From Chelonoidis abingdonii (lineage: Eukaryota > Chordata > Testudines > Testudinidae), in the NCBI RefSeq assembly GCF_003597395.2, contig NC_133769.1, positions 173,645,058 through 173,709,057 of the forward strand: a DNA stretch of 64,000 nucleotides, read 5' to 3'. The notes under the pieces are model-generated. The model was not told the DNA's origin. It saw only the letters and a list, made by a program, of their open reading frames with translations, and made no database searches. Positions 1 to 12,289 of this stretch are shown piece after piece (the stretch's first letter is position 1; each line of letters starts with the position of its first letter). A program made the translations under genes and the position numbers.

Positions 1-119
1 TTAATTCTCTTAAGTCCATTTTCAGATGAATATTTATCTTGCAGCCTGATGCTGAATTGTATCTAAGTGTTCAGTGCAGATAGGGTGCCATTTACAGCCC
101 CTGATACCTGCTTAGTGCT

Positions 120-345
120 TAAATGCTTTGTTGAAATGGGGCCTCCATCTCTCTGTACCTCAGTTCCCCATCTGTAAAATGAGAATAATGGTATATTCTC
201 CCATCCTTTGCTTTGTTAATTTAGATTGACAATCGTTGGCTAGGGGACTGTTTGTTATGATGTGTTTGTAGAAATGCCCAGCTGAATAGGGATCTGATCT
301 TGATTAGGGCCTCTAGGTGCTACTGTAATACAAAGAATATGTTTG
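120..345 (+). repeat. tRNA-derived SINE of MIR/CORE type, body and tail
   Basis: The stretch has the typical body text of this SINE class (cctcagttccccatctgtaa near 160-179) followed by a 3' tail reading gatcttgattagggcctcta and a 'gtgctactgtaatacaaa' end at about 318-335. The tRNA-like head is missing or too decayed to read. The same tail recurs near 4.55, 30.8 and 58.6 kb, so this is a family and not chance similarity. Non-coding; family assignment is from recognition of the motif. Confidence 0.7.
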
Positions 346-427
346 AAATTCTGAAATATGAAGATTTTGTTTTTGTTGTGTATCCCCCGTTTTATTTTTT
401 ATTAGCAGGGCTGTTAGAAAGTTATTT

Positions 428-535
428 TGGGCCTGATTCTCGTCTCACCCAAGTAAAAATCAATAGTAACACTACTGAAGCCAGTGGAATTGCATTGGTG
501 TGGAACTGCTGTAAATGATGGGAGATTCAGGCCTA
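428..535. repeat. Short inverted-repeat element, about 105 bp
   Basis: The ends form an imperfect inverted repeat: gcctgattctc at 431-441 pairs with gagattcaggc at 522-532. The interior resembles other short palindromic pieces in the window (around 1408-1450 and 4131-4190). It looks like a small palindromic MITE-like repeat of unknown superfamily. No duplication of the target site is evident. Confidence 0.45.
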
Positions 536-669
536 TAGAGCCTTAATATAGCACAAAGATATTTAATAACCACCGAAAATGACATCACTGGAATATCTCA
601 CTTTATGAAATGAAAATGCTGCACAAAGATAATGCCATAATCTGAGCTAGCTTTCTTGTTTATCTATAG

Positions 670-868
670 CAGTGGTTCTCAAATTTTTGTACTAGTGACC
701 CCTTTCACATAGCAAGCCTCTGAGTGGGACCCCCCCGTTATAAATTAAAAACACATTTTTATATATTTAACACCATTATGAATGCTGGAGGCAAAGTGAG
801 GTTTGGGGTGGAGGCTGACAGCTCGCAACCCCCTCAGGGGTCCTGACCCCCCAGATTGAGAACCCCTG
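670..868. mobile_element. Complete non-autonomous hAT MITE, 199 bp
   Basis: The element begins cagtggttctcaa and ends ttgagaacccctg, a terminal inverted repeat (TIR) of about 13 bp with one mismatch. It is flanked by a perfect 8-bp target-site duplication, atctatag, at 662-669 and 869-876. An 8-bp duplication with CAG..CTG ends is the hallmark of hAT transposons. It carries no transposase frame, so it must have been mobilised in trans. Confidence 0.93.
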
Positions 869-876
869 ATCTATAG

Positions 877-2334
877 TTTGTGTCTTTTTCCCAGAGGAGT
901 TATTATGTACAGTAGGTGAAGAGCAGTTTATTAATATGATTATAAAAGGTATACTTGATGACAATAACCCCATAATCAGAGGGATGGTAACTGATTGAGA
1001 AAGGTACTTAAATGCGTGTGTAACTTTAAGCACTACTACTCATGCCTGCGCTTAAGTATCTTGCTGAATCAGGGGCAGCACAATTAGATAACTATACTGA
1101 GAAAGGAAACCATTACTTTTTGAAAAATATGCTGTTTGCTGCAAGCAAAATCTTGAAATAAGGATGTTAATTTAAATAATTAGTGAACCTCAAATGAGTC
1201 ATAGTTGCAGTGATCGTTATGGGAGCATTTTTCAGTAATTACTAGAAATTTTCCATTTGAGGATCTTAAAGATAATAGTACTAATTTTAGAAATCGTGCA
1301 ATTGTCCTCCCATTACTTGCATTTAAAAGAATTCAAAGCAAAGCCCCAAAAGAGCCAAAGACTTGAAATTAAAATGGTGTTTGATTTGTAACAGCTTAAA
1401 AACTTGAGGCCTGATTCTTATCCTTCAGCTGGTATAAATTCGGAGTAACTCTACCAAAGTGAATAGATATTAATGCATATGATAAACTACATAGCCCGCA
1501 ATCAGAATTTAAAGCAGAGTGTTTGTCACTTACATGATTCCCTGGTGTGAGACGTACATCTTTTTCCTCTTCATTTTTGTTGTTGTTGTGCCCAGCTGTA
1601 ATTTAAATGCTATACGCTTCATGCGTCATATATGCTTTCCAACAAACTAAAATTAAACAGTTACTGAACTACAGTATCAGGGCAAAAAGGATGTAATGTG
1701 CCCTTGTTCATTTATAATAATTCCAGAGGCTGATGGATTGTATTGCCTAGGGATTTTGGTATGTAAATCTGCCTGACTAAACCTTTGCTGAATTTTATAA
1801 GAGCAGAACATTGCCTTTGTGTTACTAAACACACGAGTTAGTGGTTCTTGTGACCCTGCTTTCTGGAGATTGGGTCTTTTAAAAAATGTAATGGAAAAAA
1901 AGCCCATCAATGCTCTGTGGAGTAAAATGAGACCCAGGAGATTCCTAAACCAATCTGGAAGCTTACAATAAAAATTTGCAAATGGGAAAGAAATTGGGAC
2001 AAAGGATGAATAGATGATGTCTGGATATTGATATAAAAGGAATGAGGTTTCTCAGTGAAGTTTTCATTCATTAGGAGAAGAGGTGGAGGTGACAGTTCAT
2101 GAACTACATGCAGTCTGACTAAGGGGTTGCTTAGGTCTTAATATAGTAAATCAGGACAGATCAGGGGATTGCACTAGCTCATTGCTTAAAGGACTACAAT
2201 GCAGCAAATGAGTGAAGTCATTCATAGGGATGTTGCAGGGTTTTTAAGCAAGGTGTAGAATCAGTGGCTGGTTTCTTTTGATTGCTTTTCCCTCTCATAC
2301 TTTGGCTTCTCTCTCCTTTCTAACAAGCCTAAAC
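877..2334. other. No gene or clear repeat seen
   Basis: AT-rich sequence without a supportable coding region. A short piece at 1408-1450 (gcctgattcttatccttcag onward) resembles the small palindromic family at 428-535. The longest open frames here have no recognisable protein features. Confidence 0.5.
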
Positions 2335-2512
2335 TAAAACACCCAAGTCTTTGGAAACAATTTTTACTGAAAACAAAAACAAACAAACAAACAAAAAAAT
2401 AGTTGAACAGTTTGTTTCAGTTTTTCATTGGAAAATTCTCAGAAAACGTAAAATAAAAATCAAAAGAACTGTAAATTTCCTACCAAAGGTCACCTTCTTT
2501 GACCAGCTCTAG
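2335..2512. repeat. AT-rich interspersed repeat ending in 'gaccagctctag'
   Basis: A run of A/T-rich text with an (acaa)n stretch at about 2371-2396 and a motif gaccagctctag at about 2501-2512. The same type of ending (gaccagctct, gaccagttct, caaccagccc) closes AT-rich blocks near 5.37, 31.3 and 51.97 kb, which suggests a dispersed family, not simple low complexity. Class unknown. Confidence 0.4.
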
Positions 2513-4130
2513 TTTTTGTCCTCAGTCTTTTCTTAAGCAAACTACCATTGTCATTGAGTAGGGAATGAGGAAGAAGTCAGGATTTTACCTATTTGATGTA
2601 AAAAAGCCAGAGAAGAGTAGTCTGGAAGGCATGTTTTCTATTTTACCATACAAACTGAATGTTTCGATTTAAAAAAATATTACATACAGTAAGGATCTGA
2701 TTGGTGTTGCGATATGGCCTAACAGTTACTTCACAGTTGCCTCTTAAAAAATCAAGTCTAGGGTAAGTAGTTGCCACCTGTTTGGCAACCTATGGCATAG
2801 TGACATTAGTTGGTGGTCTGAATTCAGTTCTGAGGAACAACTTCAGTAGGCCATGAAAGGATCTTCCCTGTTGGCATTGTTCATTTGCAATTTCAGCAGA
2901 AGCCAGTGCCTAAATGGACCTGGAAACTGAAGTAATTCATTATCCTTGAGGAGACCTCTCCTGAACCAGGTTGAACACCCGGGTGAGGCATTGTGTCAAA
3001 AGCTCAGCCACTGTCCATACTGCACCTTCACTTTCCAGCATATGCTGTGCTATGTTTGTAGCTGTATTGCAGTCAGAGCTAAAGTCAAGCCAGCTCCATT
3101 TACAGGCACTTCAATTCTCTTTGAGAAAAAAATATTTGAGTTAAGCCTGGGATTTTCAAAGGAGCATTAGAGAGATGCCCAATTTCCAGTGATGTTCAAT
3201 TGGGCAGAGGCTTCATGGAAATATCCAGCTAAATGCATGGTGATGGCTTTGTCCTTCTTTTTTTCCTTTTTTTTTAATCCTTATTTAGAGCAATGTTGCT
3301 GAAGAGACATTGGTATTTACCAAAACAAGTTCAGTAATCAGAGTAAATATCTGCAGTGTGCTTCATTCTACTTTGACTATGTGATTTATGATGTTATTGC
3401 AAACCAATTTTAAAGCTTTAAACACTAAAACAATATTTAAAACTAAAACAGACACTAATCATCCTTTGAAAAGGTTGAGTGCTGTGATTTATATGACTCA
3501 TTGAAAACAACCATTTATTCTTAAACATTTTTATTCAGAACCCATGTCTCATTAATTGCAAACATTAAGCTGAAAACATTAGTAAATGATTGACGCTACA
3601 GAAGAATCAAATATACCACATGCAGGAACATATTAAGCTATTCTGAATAAATATATAGTACAAATCAATGAAATATTTCTTGTTAACTTGCAATTTATCA
3701 CTTTAATTTGCCTCATAATGTCATGCTATAGTGAATGCAGTTTGCATTTCCCCCCATTCCGCTTTACTGAAAGACTGAGATATATGAAAAAAATAACCCT
3801 AGTAAGAGAATTTAGCACAGAATGACTGTGACTTGTCTGTTACGGCAGAGCTAAATCTCTCTAGTCCCAATTCATTTTCTACCACAAGACCATCCTTTCT
3901 CTCCAGTGTCTGTTAAAATTAGATTAAGACAATTTGGCTATAAATTAGGAAACCATTATACTGTTTGGAGATATGCGAGTACAGTGAATGCTTTCTGACC
4001 TCTACACCTGAGTATGTGATTGTTAAATTGGTAAGATCACTAGTATAGAGTATTCCTGGGGAAAGTAGCAAGATTACACACCTTTCTGCTCATATCAAGA
4101 CTTTTCTTTGCCTCAGAAACTACTCTGTTT
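2513..4130. other. No gene or clear repeat seen
   Basis: AT-rich sequence with poly-T runs near 3258-3276 and no supportable coding frame, RNA gene or complete mobile element. Confidence 0.5.
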
Positions 4131-4190
4131 CAGTCAGATCCCCAGCTGGTGTACATTGGTGTATCTCCATCAACTTCAGGATCTGACCCT
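4131..4190. repeat. Fragment of short palindromic repeat
   Basis: The piece cagatccccagctggtgta followed by caacttcaggatctgacc forms a loose palindrome (cagatcc at the left, ggatctg at the right). It is similar in style to the element at 428-535. Assignment is tentative. Confidence 0.35.
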
Positions 4191-4514
4191 CTCTTTTTGG
4201 ATTTCTCTTCCTTGAGAGGACTGAAGTCCCACTGAGGAATGAGCTAAGATCACCAAACCTATTTTTATTTGCAGCCTAACCCCCCATTTTGAACCTAAAT
4301 ACAAAGAGGTGCACAGGGTTTAGCCTTTCAACTCCGACTAACATTAAACAACATCTGCATGCTTGCTGTCTTCAGCTGTGGATATGTACCACCGTGATGT
4401 TTGTTCATCTCCACTGTATTCCATGTACATGCTGCTTTCATTGAAGTTGGTTATAGCCACATAAAATTGCTACTTTCTTACTTAATTTACTGTCTTCAGT
4501 ATTTAGAATGTTCT

Positions 4515-4600
4515 TTAGGGAAGGAACTGTCTGTTGGTACAACACTTAGCATAATGGGGCCTTGATCTCAGCTGGAGCAGCATCTAGGTGCTACAATGTC
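4515..4600 (+). repeat. SINE 3' tail fragment
   Basis: The text aaggaactgtctgttggtac, then cttagcataatggggccttg and atctaggtgctacaatg, is the 3' tail of the same MIR/CORE-type SINE present at 120-345 and 58.6 kb. The head and body are not recognisable upstream. Confidence 0.55.
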
Positions 4601-4604
4601 AGGC

Positions 4605-5140
4605 TCCACACGTCTTGAAGAACCCAGGTCCTTGGGAGTCCTCACACGCCAATCCTCCACTCAGCAGTTCATAGACAGCAATTGCCATGGCTGAAGCCCA
4701 AGGGAGGCACTAGCCTCACTCCTACGCTCTGATTGGGAGAGAGCCAATTGGATGATTGGCTGCAGCTCCTATTTAAGCCAGAAAAGGCAAAGAAAGTTTT
4801 TGATACTAGTGGGCTTCATCCCACTGTAGGTTGCTGATCTGGTGTTTACCTGGTGTTTACCCGCCTTCTGACCCTGACCGCCTGGTATTCTGACTCAGCT
4901 TTACTCTTGCTTACTGCTTACTGCCCTCTGGTTCTGCCACCCGAACCTGGTATTTTGACTTCATGTGTCTCTTGGTAATTGACTCTTTATCCTTGACGTT
5001 TGGTTTGTATGTTGATTCTGATCTCCTGGTGTTCTAACTCAGCCTGATTGCTAGTGTAACTGGCTTCTGGCCCCTAGACCTTCAGCCTGCACCTGATACT
5101 AACCTTAGGCCAAGCCACTCATGCCCTGGCTCTGACATAC
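4605..5140 (+). mobile_element. LTR-like segment, probably a solo or partial retrotransposon LTR
   Basis: This stretch has 'gattggctgcagctcctatt taagcc', which looks like an LTR promoter region (TATA-like tttaa after a GC-richer part), followed by about 300 bp of imperfect short repeats on the theme ctgactc/ctggtattctgac. That layout resembles Gypsy-type LTRs that I associate with turtle genomes. I see no coding domains, no clear TG..CA ends and no target duplication, so the class is an inference. Confidence 0.4.
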
Positions 5141-5154
5141 AGGAATATAAATAA

Positions 5155-5380
5155 TCTGAGCTTGTTGAAAATTTTAAATTGTCTTTCACACATTTTTTTT
5201 AAACTTCAGTTTTGTGCAAAACATATTTCTCCCCCTTTCCAGTGGCAAAAGTTCAAAAACAAAAACAAAATAAAAAAAGCCCCTGAAACTTTGACCAAAA
5301 GGGAATTTTTCTGCCAAAATGTGTTTAAAATAAGTAATTTCCTGTCAAAATATTTTATTGGCACATTGGACCAGTTCTAA
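5155..5380. repeat. AT-rich interspersed repeat
   Basis: An AT-rich block made of alternating runs such as caaaatgtgttt and gtcaaaatattttattgg, ending ggaccagttctaa at about 5368-5380. It belongs by its ending to the same loose family as 2335-2512. Internal open frames are compositional and not genes. Confidence 0.4.
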
Positions 5381-5599
5381 TAAGAATATTCTTATAAGAA
5401 CTTTACTTAAAAATATTTTCAGACTATTCACAGAACCCATAACTGATATTCTGAATGCATCCCATATCTATTTCCCCCTTACAGAACTGTACTAATACCA
5501 AGAGAAGCACCAGCAGAAGATTTAACATAATGATGTCAGGTAAAAATCACCTTTAAATTGCTTGTATGACCACACATTATGGCAAATACCATACTGGAG

Positions 5600-7300
5600 T
5601 TGGAACACAGGGTAGCAATAGCTATTTTTTGATCATCAAAGCTTCAACTTGATTATATCTTTGTTTTTCACTGGATTTGTAATTCATCCACCATATGATG
5701 GGTATATGGATTTGTGTTCTGACTGATCGCTTTCCAGTGAAGCAAGATAGCTTAGAAACTTGTTGTACGCACATTTTCCTAGCAGAATTCCTTCTCTGAT
5801 TTGAATCTGAATCCTTTCCGTTATGTCAAGTGTCACTTAGGACATAAATAAGGTTCCACCATCTCTGTGTATCCCAGCCTGTGCTTTGCATGTCCCCCAG
5901 GTTGTAAAGTCCCATACATTTTCTCTGAGTACTGTTCATGGAGAGATTCTTTTAGTCAATGTCCTTTTACATGATCCTCCAATGAAGCAATGGCACACTT
6001 ACCATTGCGGCCATGCTGGCTTCATTCTTAACCCAGGTCCCAGATATTTTCATCTTCTTTTTTGGGTAACTTTGGAGATAAGGGATTGTTGAACTCTCTG
6101 ACAAATCTCAGCATTTGTTATAAATTCACTCCATTTAATACTTAATATTTTTCTGAAGCCTTTCCTTTCATAGGCATTTAGATGTCCATCTAAATGCCTA
6201 TGTGGATTTTGTGGATTTCCAGCTTTCACATCCATATGTTAAGGTGGAAATAACATTTTTGCTGAAGATTCATATTTTAAGGTTTTTGATGACCAAATCT
6301 TGCCTAAGCTGGTGAATACAGCTGCTGCCTTACCGATCCATGTCATTATTTCCTCCTGGACAGGCCTAGTGGCTAGCACGTGACTGCCAAGGTATGTAAA
6401 TTGATTCCCCCCTCATGTTCTTTTGCCTTGTAAGAATAATGCTTGAGTTGGGAGTTGCTGGGGTTCTCCTTACAGTTTTTCATAATTAATTAATAACCCC
6501 ATCTTTTTTGTGATGCTGGACAGTCTTTACTAGTCTTTGCATGCATGTTGGTGAGCTATACCATCAGAAAAATCAAAACTTCTATTGTACTGCTATTGAA
6601 CCATGCAATGCCTGTATGGCATCTGACTACACTTTCTCATAACAAACTCAACGGCAAAGCCAAACAGGAGAGATGAGAGTGCATCCTGGTTTGACTCTAG
6701 TTTCTGTTTAAACCATTCATCCAAATGTGCATTTATTGTAACTATGCAAGCCACACCTTGATGATAATTACTTCTTTTGGCATCCCATAACATTTTAAGA
6801 TTTTCCAGACTGAATCGTGATGGATGTTGTCAAATGCTTTCTTAATCTGTGAAGTTTGAGGAGTGATTTTTGCCATTCAATGTGATTATTCTTAGGGTGA
6901 AAATCTAGTTGATGTGATCTTCTAGATCAAAAACTAGATGGTTCTTCCCTTAAGTTTACCTCAAGTCACTTTCTTTTTTCTGCTTAAGATACTAAAGAAG
7001 ACTTTGCCTATCACTGAAAGGAGTGTAACACCCTGTTAGTTATTGCAGTAGCTTAGATCACCTTTCTCTGGAAGTTTGACAGTGATGCCATTTTCCATGT
7101 TCTGGAGGCTTTTCACAGTCCCATAGTTTTTGAAAAATTCGATAGTCTCGTCATAAGCTTTCAACATTTTCACCCGTGACTTGGTTTTCACCTGCAGCTT
7201 TCACAGCTTTTAACCTTTTTTATTACATCTTTCATTCTTTGTTTGCGGTGCAAGATATTATGATGTCTGGTTTTATGTGTTTAATTTTTTGTCCAAATCA
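5600..7300 (-). mobile_element. Degenerate RTE-type LINE, reverse transcriptase to C-terminus
   Basis: Read on the minus strand, this is a decayed non-LTR retrotransposon ORF2 broken by stops and frameshifts. In order: a start-of-RT block at about 7030-6960; motif A as KAFDNIHHDSVWKILK with YGMP after it (about 6841-6780); a thumb-side LSSLLFGFAVEFVMR block (about 6690-6640); a motif C remnant FSDGIAHQHA (6573-6544), where the second catalytic Asp of F-x-DD has become Gly; a FTYLGS motif (about 6407-6390); then WIGKAAAVF, and a C-terminal FRKILSIKWSEFITNAEI segment (about 6185-6130). These are RTE/BovB-like landmarks by family knowledge. It cannot encode an active enzyme. The upstream endonuclease is not recognisable, and the exact ends are uncertain. 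Confidence 0.75.
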
Positions 7301-8235
7301 ATGTTTTGTTGTACTGTTGGTCTGTTTAGTACCTCTTGAAAGTGTCCTGCCCTTCCTGAAATAGCATTTGAAAGTGCTTTGTACTTTATCACCAGCAACT
7401 TTTATCCAGGTAAGTTAGGCTTTGTATTTTTGACGATAATACACAAACCCATCAGATACACCAGAAATTCAGCAGCTGTTGCTTCCATCAGATTAGTGTA
7501 AACAGGAGAAGCAACAGTTGGTGCTGATAAATCAAGTGTAACTTTGACTTGCTTTTAATAGGCTTTCTGGGAATTCATTTATAAGATTTTTTCTTCTAAT
7601 GCTTTTTGTATGGTGATATAATAGGAATATTCAGGGCTCAATATAAACCTGGTCCAAACCCCATTGAAGTCAACAAAAGTTTCTCTATTGTATTGAATGG
7701 GCTTTTGATTGTGCCCTAAGAGATAATATAGAAAGTCCATCAGGATTTGGGCCTGCAACCTTAGGATATAAAAATTACCCTATATGTTGTTATTCTACTG
7801 CTAAATATATATAATAAAATGATGGCTGATCTACAAAATAGAGCCACCCCTGCCTCGTCCTGGTGTCTGGTGCACAAAGGATCCAGATTGACTGCTGCAT
7901 GAGCACAAGCATGGGAGCAATACATTCTGCAACACTCCACGTCCGTGATGAGGATGGAGGCATGGCCATGGCTTTCCCTCACCATATTTTCCCCCAATGT
8001 GTTTTAATGCCTGAACAGAAGAGAGCACATGCTAAGTTGTTCTGTAGCAAGTGCAAGAATGGAGCACTTTGCAGTACAAAATAGTGCAGAGACAACTGGT
8101 TCTCCGTAAAGCATTCTGCCTTTGTCTGCCCTGAGTAAGAATAATACCTCACTGCACCACCATTTGGACACTGTAGCTTTATATGCTGCTTCTCACAGGA
8201 GCAAGGGCAGTACATGCTTCTAGCTTATAGTTGTA
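7301..8235. other. No gene seen
   Basis: Overlapping short open frames on both strands at 7.76-8.2 kb have no recognisable domain and are likely chance. A piece at 7636-7720 (ccattgaagtcaacaaaagt) resembles the short palindromic repeat family. The 5' part of the adjacent minus-strand LINE could extend into 7.3-7.6 kb but is not readable. Confidence 0.45.
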
Positions 8236-8239
8236 CATT

Positions 8240-8640
8240 TTAATTCTCTGTTTTCCAGGAAATGATTTCCAGTTCATTCTTGATATTTCTTAGATGACTT
8301 GATGCCAGTGCTGATCCTGTCAATTTATTACATGCTGTATTTCAACTACCCTTTGTGTACTAAAAAAAATTCTGCCTGAATTGCTTATAGGTTGATCCTT
8401 TTCTCATAACTTCAGTCCCTGACATCTTGCTTTTGAATTAGTTACTATCATTTTGGTTGACCTTTTCAATCTCACCAGTGTCCTTCCTTCCTATAATACG
8501 GCAACTAGAATCGAATGCACTAGTCTCAGTATAGTCTCTCATGCATCTTAATTCCTAATAAAATTCTGCTTACTCTCCAGATTCCAGAATAAACGCCCCA
8601 TAACACTGTTGGCTTTCTTACTCGTTTGTGTTGCAAACTG
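8240..8640 (-). mobile_element. Antisense CR1-like LINE fragment
   Basis: The plus strand reads like the complement of a CR1-clade reverse transcriptase 3' region: caccagtgtccttccttcct, cagattccagaataaacgcc and aacactgttggctttctt resemble the antisense text of CR1 copies. It is old and ends are blurred. No intact frame survives. Confidence 0.5.
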
Positions 8641-8653
8641 TGCATGTTAATTG

Positions 8654-8901
8654 GGGCTTGTCTATACATACAGCGCTTAGTGAAAACTCTACTACCCTAA
8701 CAAGATAGCTTCTCACACTGGTGTAGGTACTCAGCCTCCCTGAGAGGTGGTAGCTATGTCAGCGAGAGAAGCCCTCCCATCAGCATAGCACTGTCTCCAC
8801 TGGGGGTTAGTTCGGTATAACTGTGTCGTTCGGGCGTGTGGAATTCCATACCCCTGAGCGACGTAGTTGTATTGACATCAGTCTGTAGTGTCAACCAAGC
8901 C
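8654..8901. mobile_element. Inverted-repeat MITE, 248 bp, possible TTG duplication
   Basis: The ends gggcttgtctatac (8654) and accaagcc (to 8901) are inverted repeats, and the flanks are ttg on both sides (8651-8653, 8902-8904). The interior has further inverted segments (e.g. tggtagctatgtcagcgaga). A 3-bp duplication would fit PIF/Harbinger-like MITEs, as in the TAA-flanked elements at 13.2 and 44.1 kb. Non-coding. Confidence 0.7.
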
Positions 8902-8904
8902 TTG

Positions 8905-10221
8905 GTTTATCACAAATAATGAGAAATTTTGAAAGACCAGGAATAGAGCATTATAACTCAAGCACGTCTTGATTATACAATTACATTTCAGCTATCCATT
9001 GCACAGCCACATAGAATAGCAGGGGATCATTTCCAGGTCCTAGATGCTCATTTTCTATGCTAGCAGGGGCTGTGAATGTCATGTGGGAAGCACACTTAAT
9101 ATCTGGGGAAAGGGACAGTCTCTTGTTGCTCAGCAGCACCTGACTGAATTAATGGAATTGACAGGTTCTGAAAGAGTCGTTTCCATCAGCCAGAAGAGGG
9201 TTATAGAGCATCTGATGTTTAAAAGCGTAGAGGAATATATCCTGAGGGTTCTGACAATTATGGAGCAGGCAAGTCCTTTTAGAAGACCATAGCCCATATA
9301 TACATATATGTATATATGAATGAGTATAGCCAGCTCTCACAAGTCTCTCAATATGTGACGATTTTCTTCAGGCCCCAGATTCTGCAGTTATGTGATTATG
9401 TGAGAATCTCAGCTTCAGTTAAAAAAAAAAGTTCCTAGCCCTTGTGGCTGTGAAGAAAATCTTGAACATATGACCTTGAAAGGTTCTAACAGAAGGCAAT
9501 TTTCATTTGAAAAGAATCCCAAATGTATTATTTTTAAAAATCTTGTGATTCTTTTGGGCCCTAACTCAGGATTTTTGAAAGTTTGAGACTGGCAATATTA
9601 CAAATGTACACGTTCCTATTTTGTAGGAGTTTCCATCTAAAGCAAGACCTGTATATCATTTTTGAGTTCTTTTGCAGCAGGAATAGTATTTAATCAGAAA
9701 ATTTTTACCTGAAGGGTTATGTTTTCCAAAGTCTAGCCTTTATAATTGATTGCAAGTGCTATTAGTCGTTGGAGTGCTAACTACCTGATTTATGGGCCCA
9801 CTATGGACAAATTGCCTACATAATTTCATAGGAATAATCAAGCTGGGTTTTTTCCATCATAGTATGGAACAGTGGTTGAGTATGGGGATAATACTGATAG
9901 TTGATTAACTATAATGGGTGCCTCTAAAGCATAATGTATGGAGAGAGTCTTGACATCCAAACATACTCAAACTCTGCAGCTAGGATGAGTTTTAATAATG
10001 CCTCCTTCATTTCACATCTAAGGATCTTTTAAAAAGGTTTTAATAAGTGACAATTGTATTTCTGTACAGTTTCTAGTAGCAACAGAAAGCAATTCCTTTA
10101 TCAGTTTGTGCTGTGTTGGAAATCGAATAACATTAATTCCTGCTAAACTCAGGAAGCATTGAAGAATTTTTCAAGCAAGTTGTATTGATGCAGGAAAGCG
10201 GACAGAAGTGAAGAAAAATGG
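8905..10221. other. No gene seen; one small AT microsatellite
   Basis: Mostly unique-looking AT-rich sequence. An alternating tatatacatatatgtatata tract lies at about 9296-9317. The 82-residue open frame at 9044-9292 has no recognisable protein feature. Confidence 0.5.
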
Positions 10222-10425
10222 TCCTGTGGTTAGCCTAGGCACTTAAGTTCAGTTCCTTTCTCAGGCACGACTTTCAGTGTGACCTTGAGCAGCGCACCTA
10301 GCCCCTCTCTTTCTCAGTTCCTCCTCTGTAACATGGGGACAGTAGTCCTTCCTTGCTGAACAGGGGTGTAGTGAAGATAAATAGCTAAAGATTGTGAGAC
10401 AAGGAGATACTACAGTAAAGGGGGC
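10222..10425 (+). repeat. tRNA-derived SINE, MIR/CORE type
   Basis: A tRNA-like head (gtcctgtggttagcctaggc, then aagttcagttcc as a decayed B box) is followed by the body text gaccttgagcagcgcaccta and cctctgtaacatggggacag, and a tail with gattgtgagacaaggagata. Order and spacing match the SINE at 38.7 kb. Diverged, non-coding. Confidence 0.7.
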
Positions 10426-12289
10426 CATTCAATAGAATTCTCCAAGAAAATAGATGAGCAAGTTAGACTAGCACAATAAAGCTGTTCCTTGGATTATTTT
10501 TGGGTTAGCCATATTGAGGCCAAAGGGCTACTGATTGGTGGATATACAAGTACAAGTGTTTGGCAATATCTAGTGGGAAATGGAGTTTTTAGTAGGCTAA
10601 TGAGAAATATGCTCCAAATTTGCATATCCCGCAGTAAATTGTATTCCTATCAAATGGAGATAAGCAAACAGTTGACATATGGCACAAGCCAGAGCACAAA
10701 TGAACTATCAGAGTGAACATGCGCTGATTCAGCACACTTGAGCCCTCAGTAATTTCCTTCTCCAGAGTAGAAGCCCCTTTGCACTAATAGAATGGCATGT
10801 GCTGGGGATCTCTCCTCTGCCTGCCTCCACCCTCCCTCCCAGCATGACTGAGAGAGGCTGCTTTAGGCTTTTTGATATGAGCAGGTTAACAGATGTTTAG
10901 CTGTATGGATTTTCTATTCTACACAATCAAGTTTTAAAGTAGACCCTCTTATCATTTCTTGCAGATGCAGTCCCTGCTTATATAACTCACTCTGTGATAT
11001 CAGCCATCATGAGCTAATTCATAGGGAGCTGCATTTGTTTAAAGGGGAAAGGACTCGCAGTCTATACTGCACCAGAGGTGCCATGGGTAGCCTTACAGTT
11101 ACATAGCTACATGCAAGGCAAGGGCCCTCTCTAGCTAAATCCTCATGCAAAGTGGTGAGACCATATCCATTAATATTTTTACAGTTTCCAAACAGCTTTC
11201 GGTGTATAATTGTTCTATGACATTTGAGGGTACTTAGCAAATTGTAGAGCAGGCTGCATATTGGTTCAACATGCCCTCCATTGTGTTTTCAATCTCATTG
11301 ATAACTCTTTCACCTTTTACCACAGTTACTTTGGGATAATGAAAGACTATCATAAACACAATTTCCCGCTGGCTGAGATAAGGGAGCTGGGAGAGTGTTA
11401 ACATGATGGATACACAGTCCAGAAGATCATGCAGATGATTATTTTGTTTGGAGGATAAACACCACTCAGTATTCAGACAGAATCTGAACTTTGCCCTTAA
11501 CATCTGATATTCAGGGACTGGTAATGTACATAATGGTATTGAAAGTATGAACATCAAAGTACATTATATGCATTACAGTGGAAATTTAATAAATCAGAAA
11601 GAAAAGTCAGAATCTATAGTTAACGGGGCTAGAATATTAACAGGATAAGATATCCCACCCCACCACCACACACACACACACAAAAAGGAGACATCTCTTT
11701 GTATGGCACTCTTTACCTATGTTGTACATTTTGCTTGAGAGCAATTGCTTTGACAAAACTTTTTACATCATAAATCACATTTCTTACTTACTCAACACCA
11801 CCTGGAGAAAGCAGCACAGAAGAAAGACAGATGTTATCTCCCAATGGTGTTGGCACTGCTGTGGTTGCGCACTTGATTGTGGTAAAGTTTATTGCTGATA
11901 ACCAGTGTGAGAGGTGATAGGTGCTGTTAAAATAAGGTGGGGGAAAAGGAAGACATGCATTAGACATTTTTAAAGACCCTCCTTTTGGCTAGTGAATTGA
12001 GTCTGGTGTAACATCCTAACTCAATGAATCAGTTAGGCTGCCCTCTAGTGGGTGGCCCCCAGAGAGGAAACAATATGGATTGATGTCTAGCTGCTGTTTA
12101 ACTTTTCTGTGAACTTGAGAAGCCTCAGATAATTATTGCCCACTTGGGGAAAAGAGAAAGGTGTCATTCTTTAGCTACAGGGATAGAGAGGCGTGAGTAT
12201 TTGGAACAGTAGGGATGAGTGTTCTAGTTCCACTCCCCTACAGGTGTACTTGAATCCATTAATTGTATCAATGTACATTATATGCTGTG
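10426..12289. other. No gene seen; (CA)n at 11.67 kb
   Basis: No supportable coding region. A (ca)n microsatellite lies at about 11667-11682. The 107-codon minus-strand open frame at 11.23-11.56 kb lacks recognisable features or a family resemblance. Confidence 0.5.
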
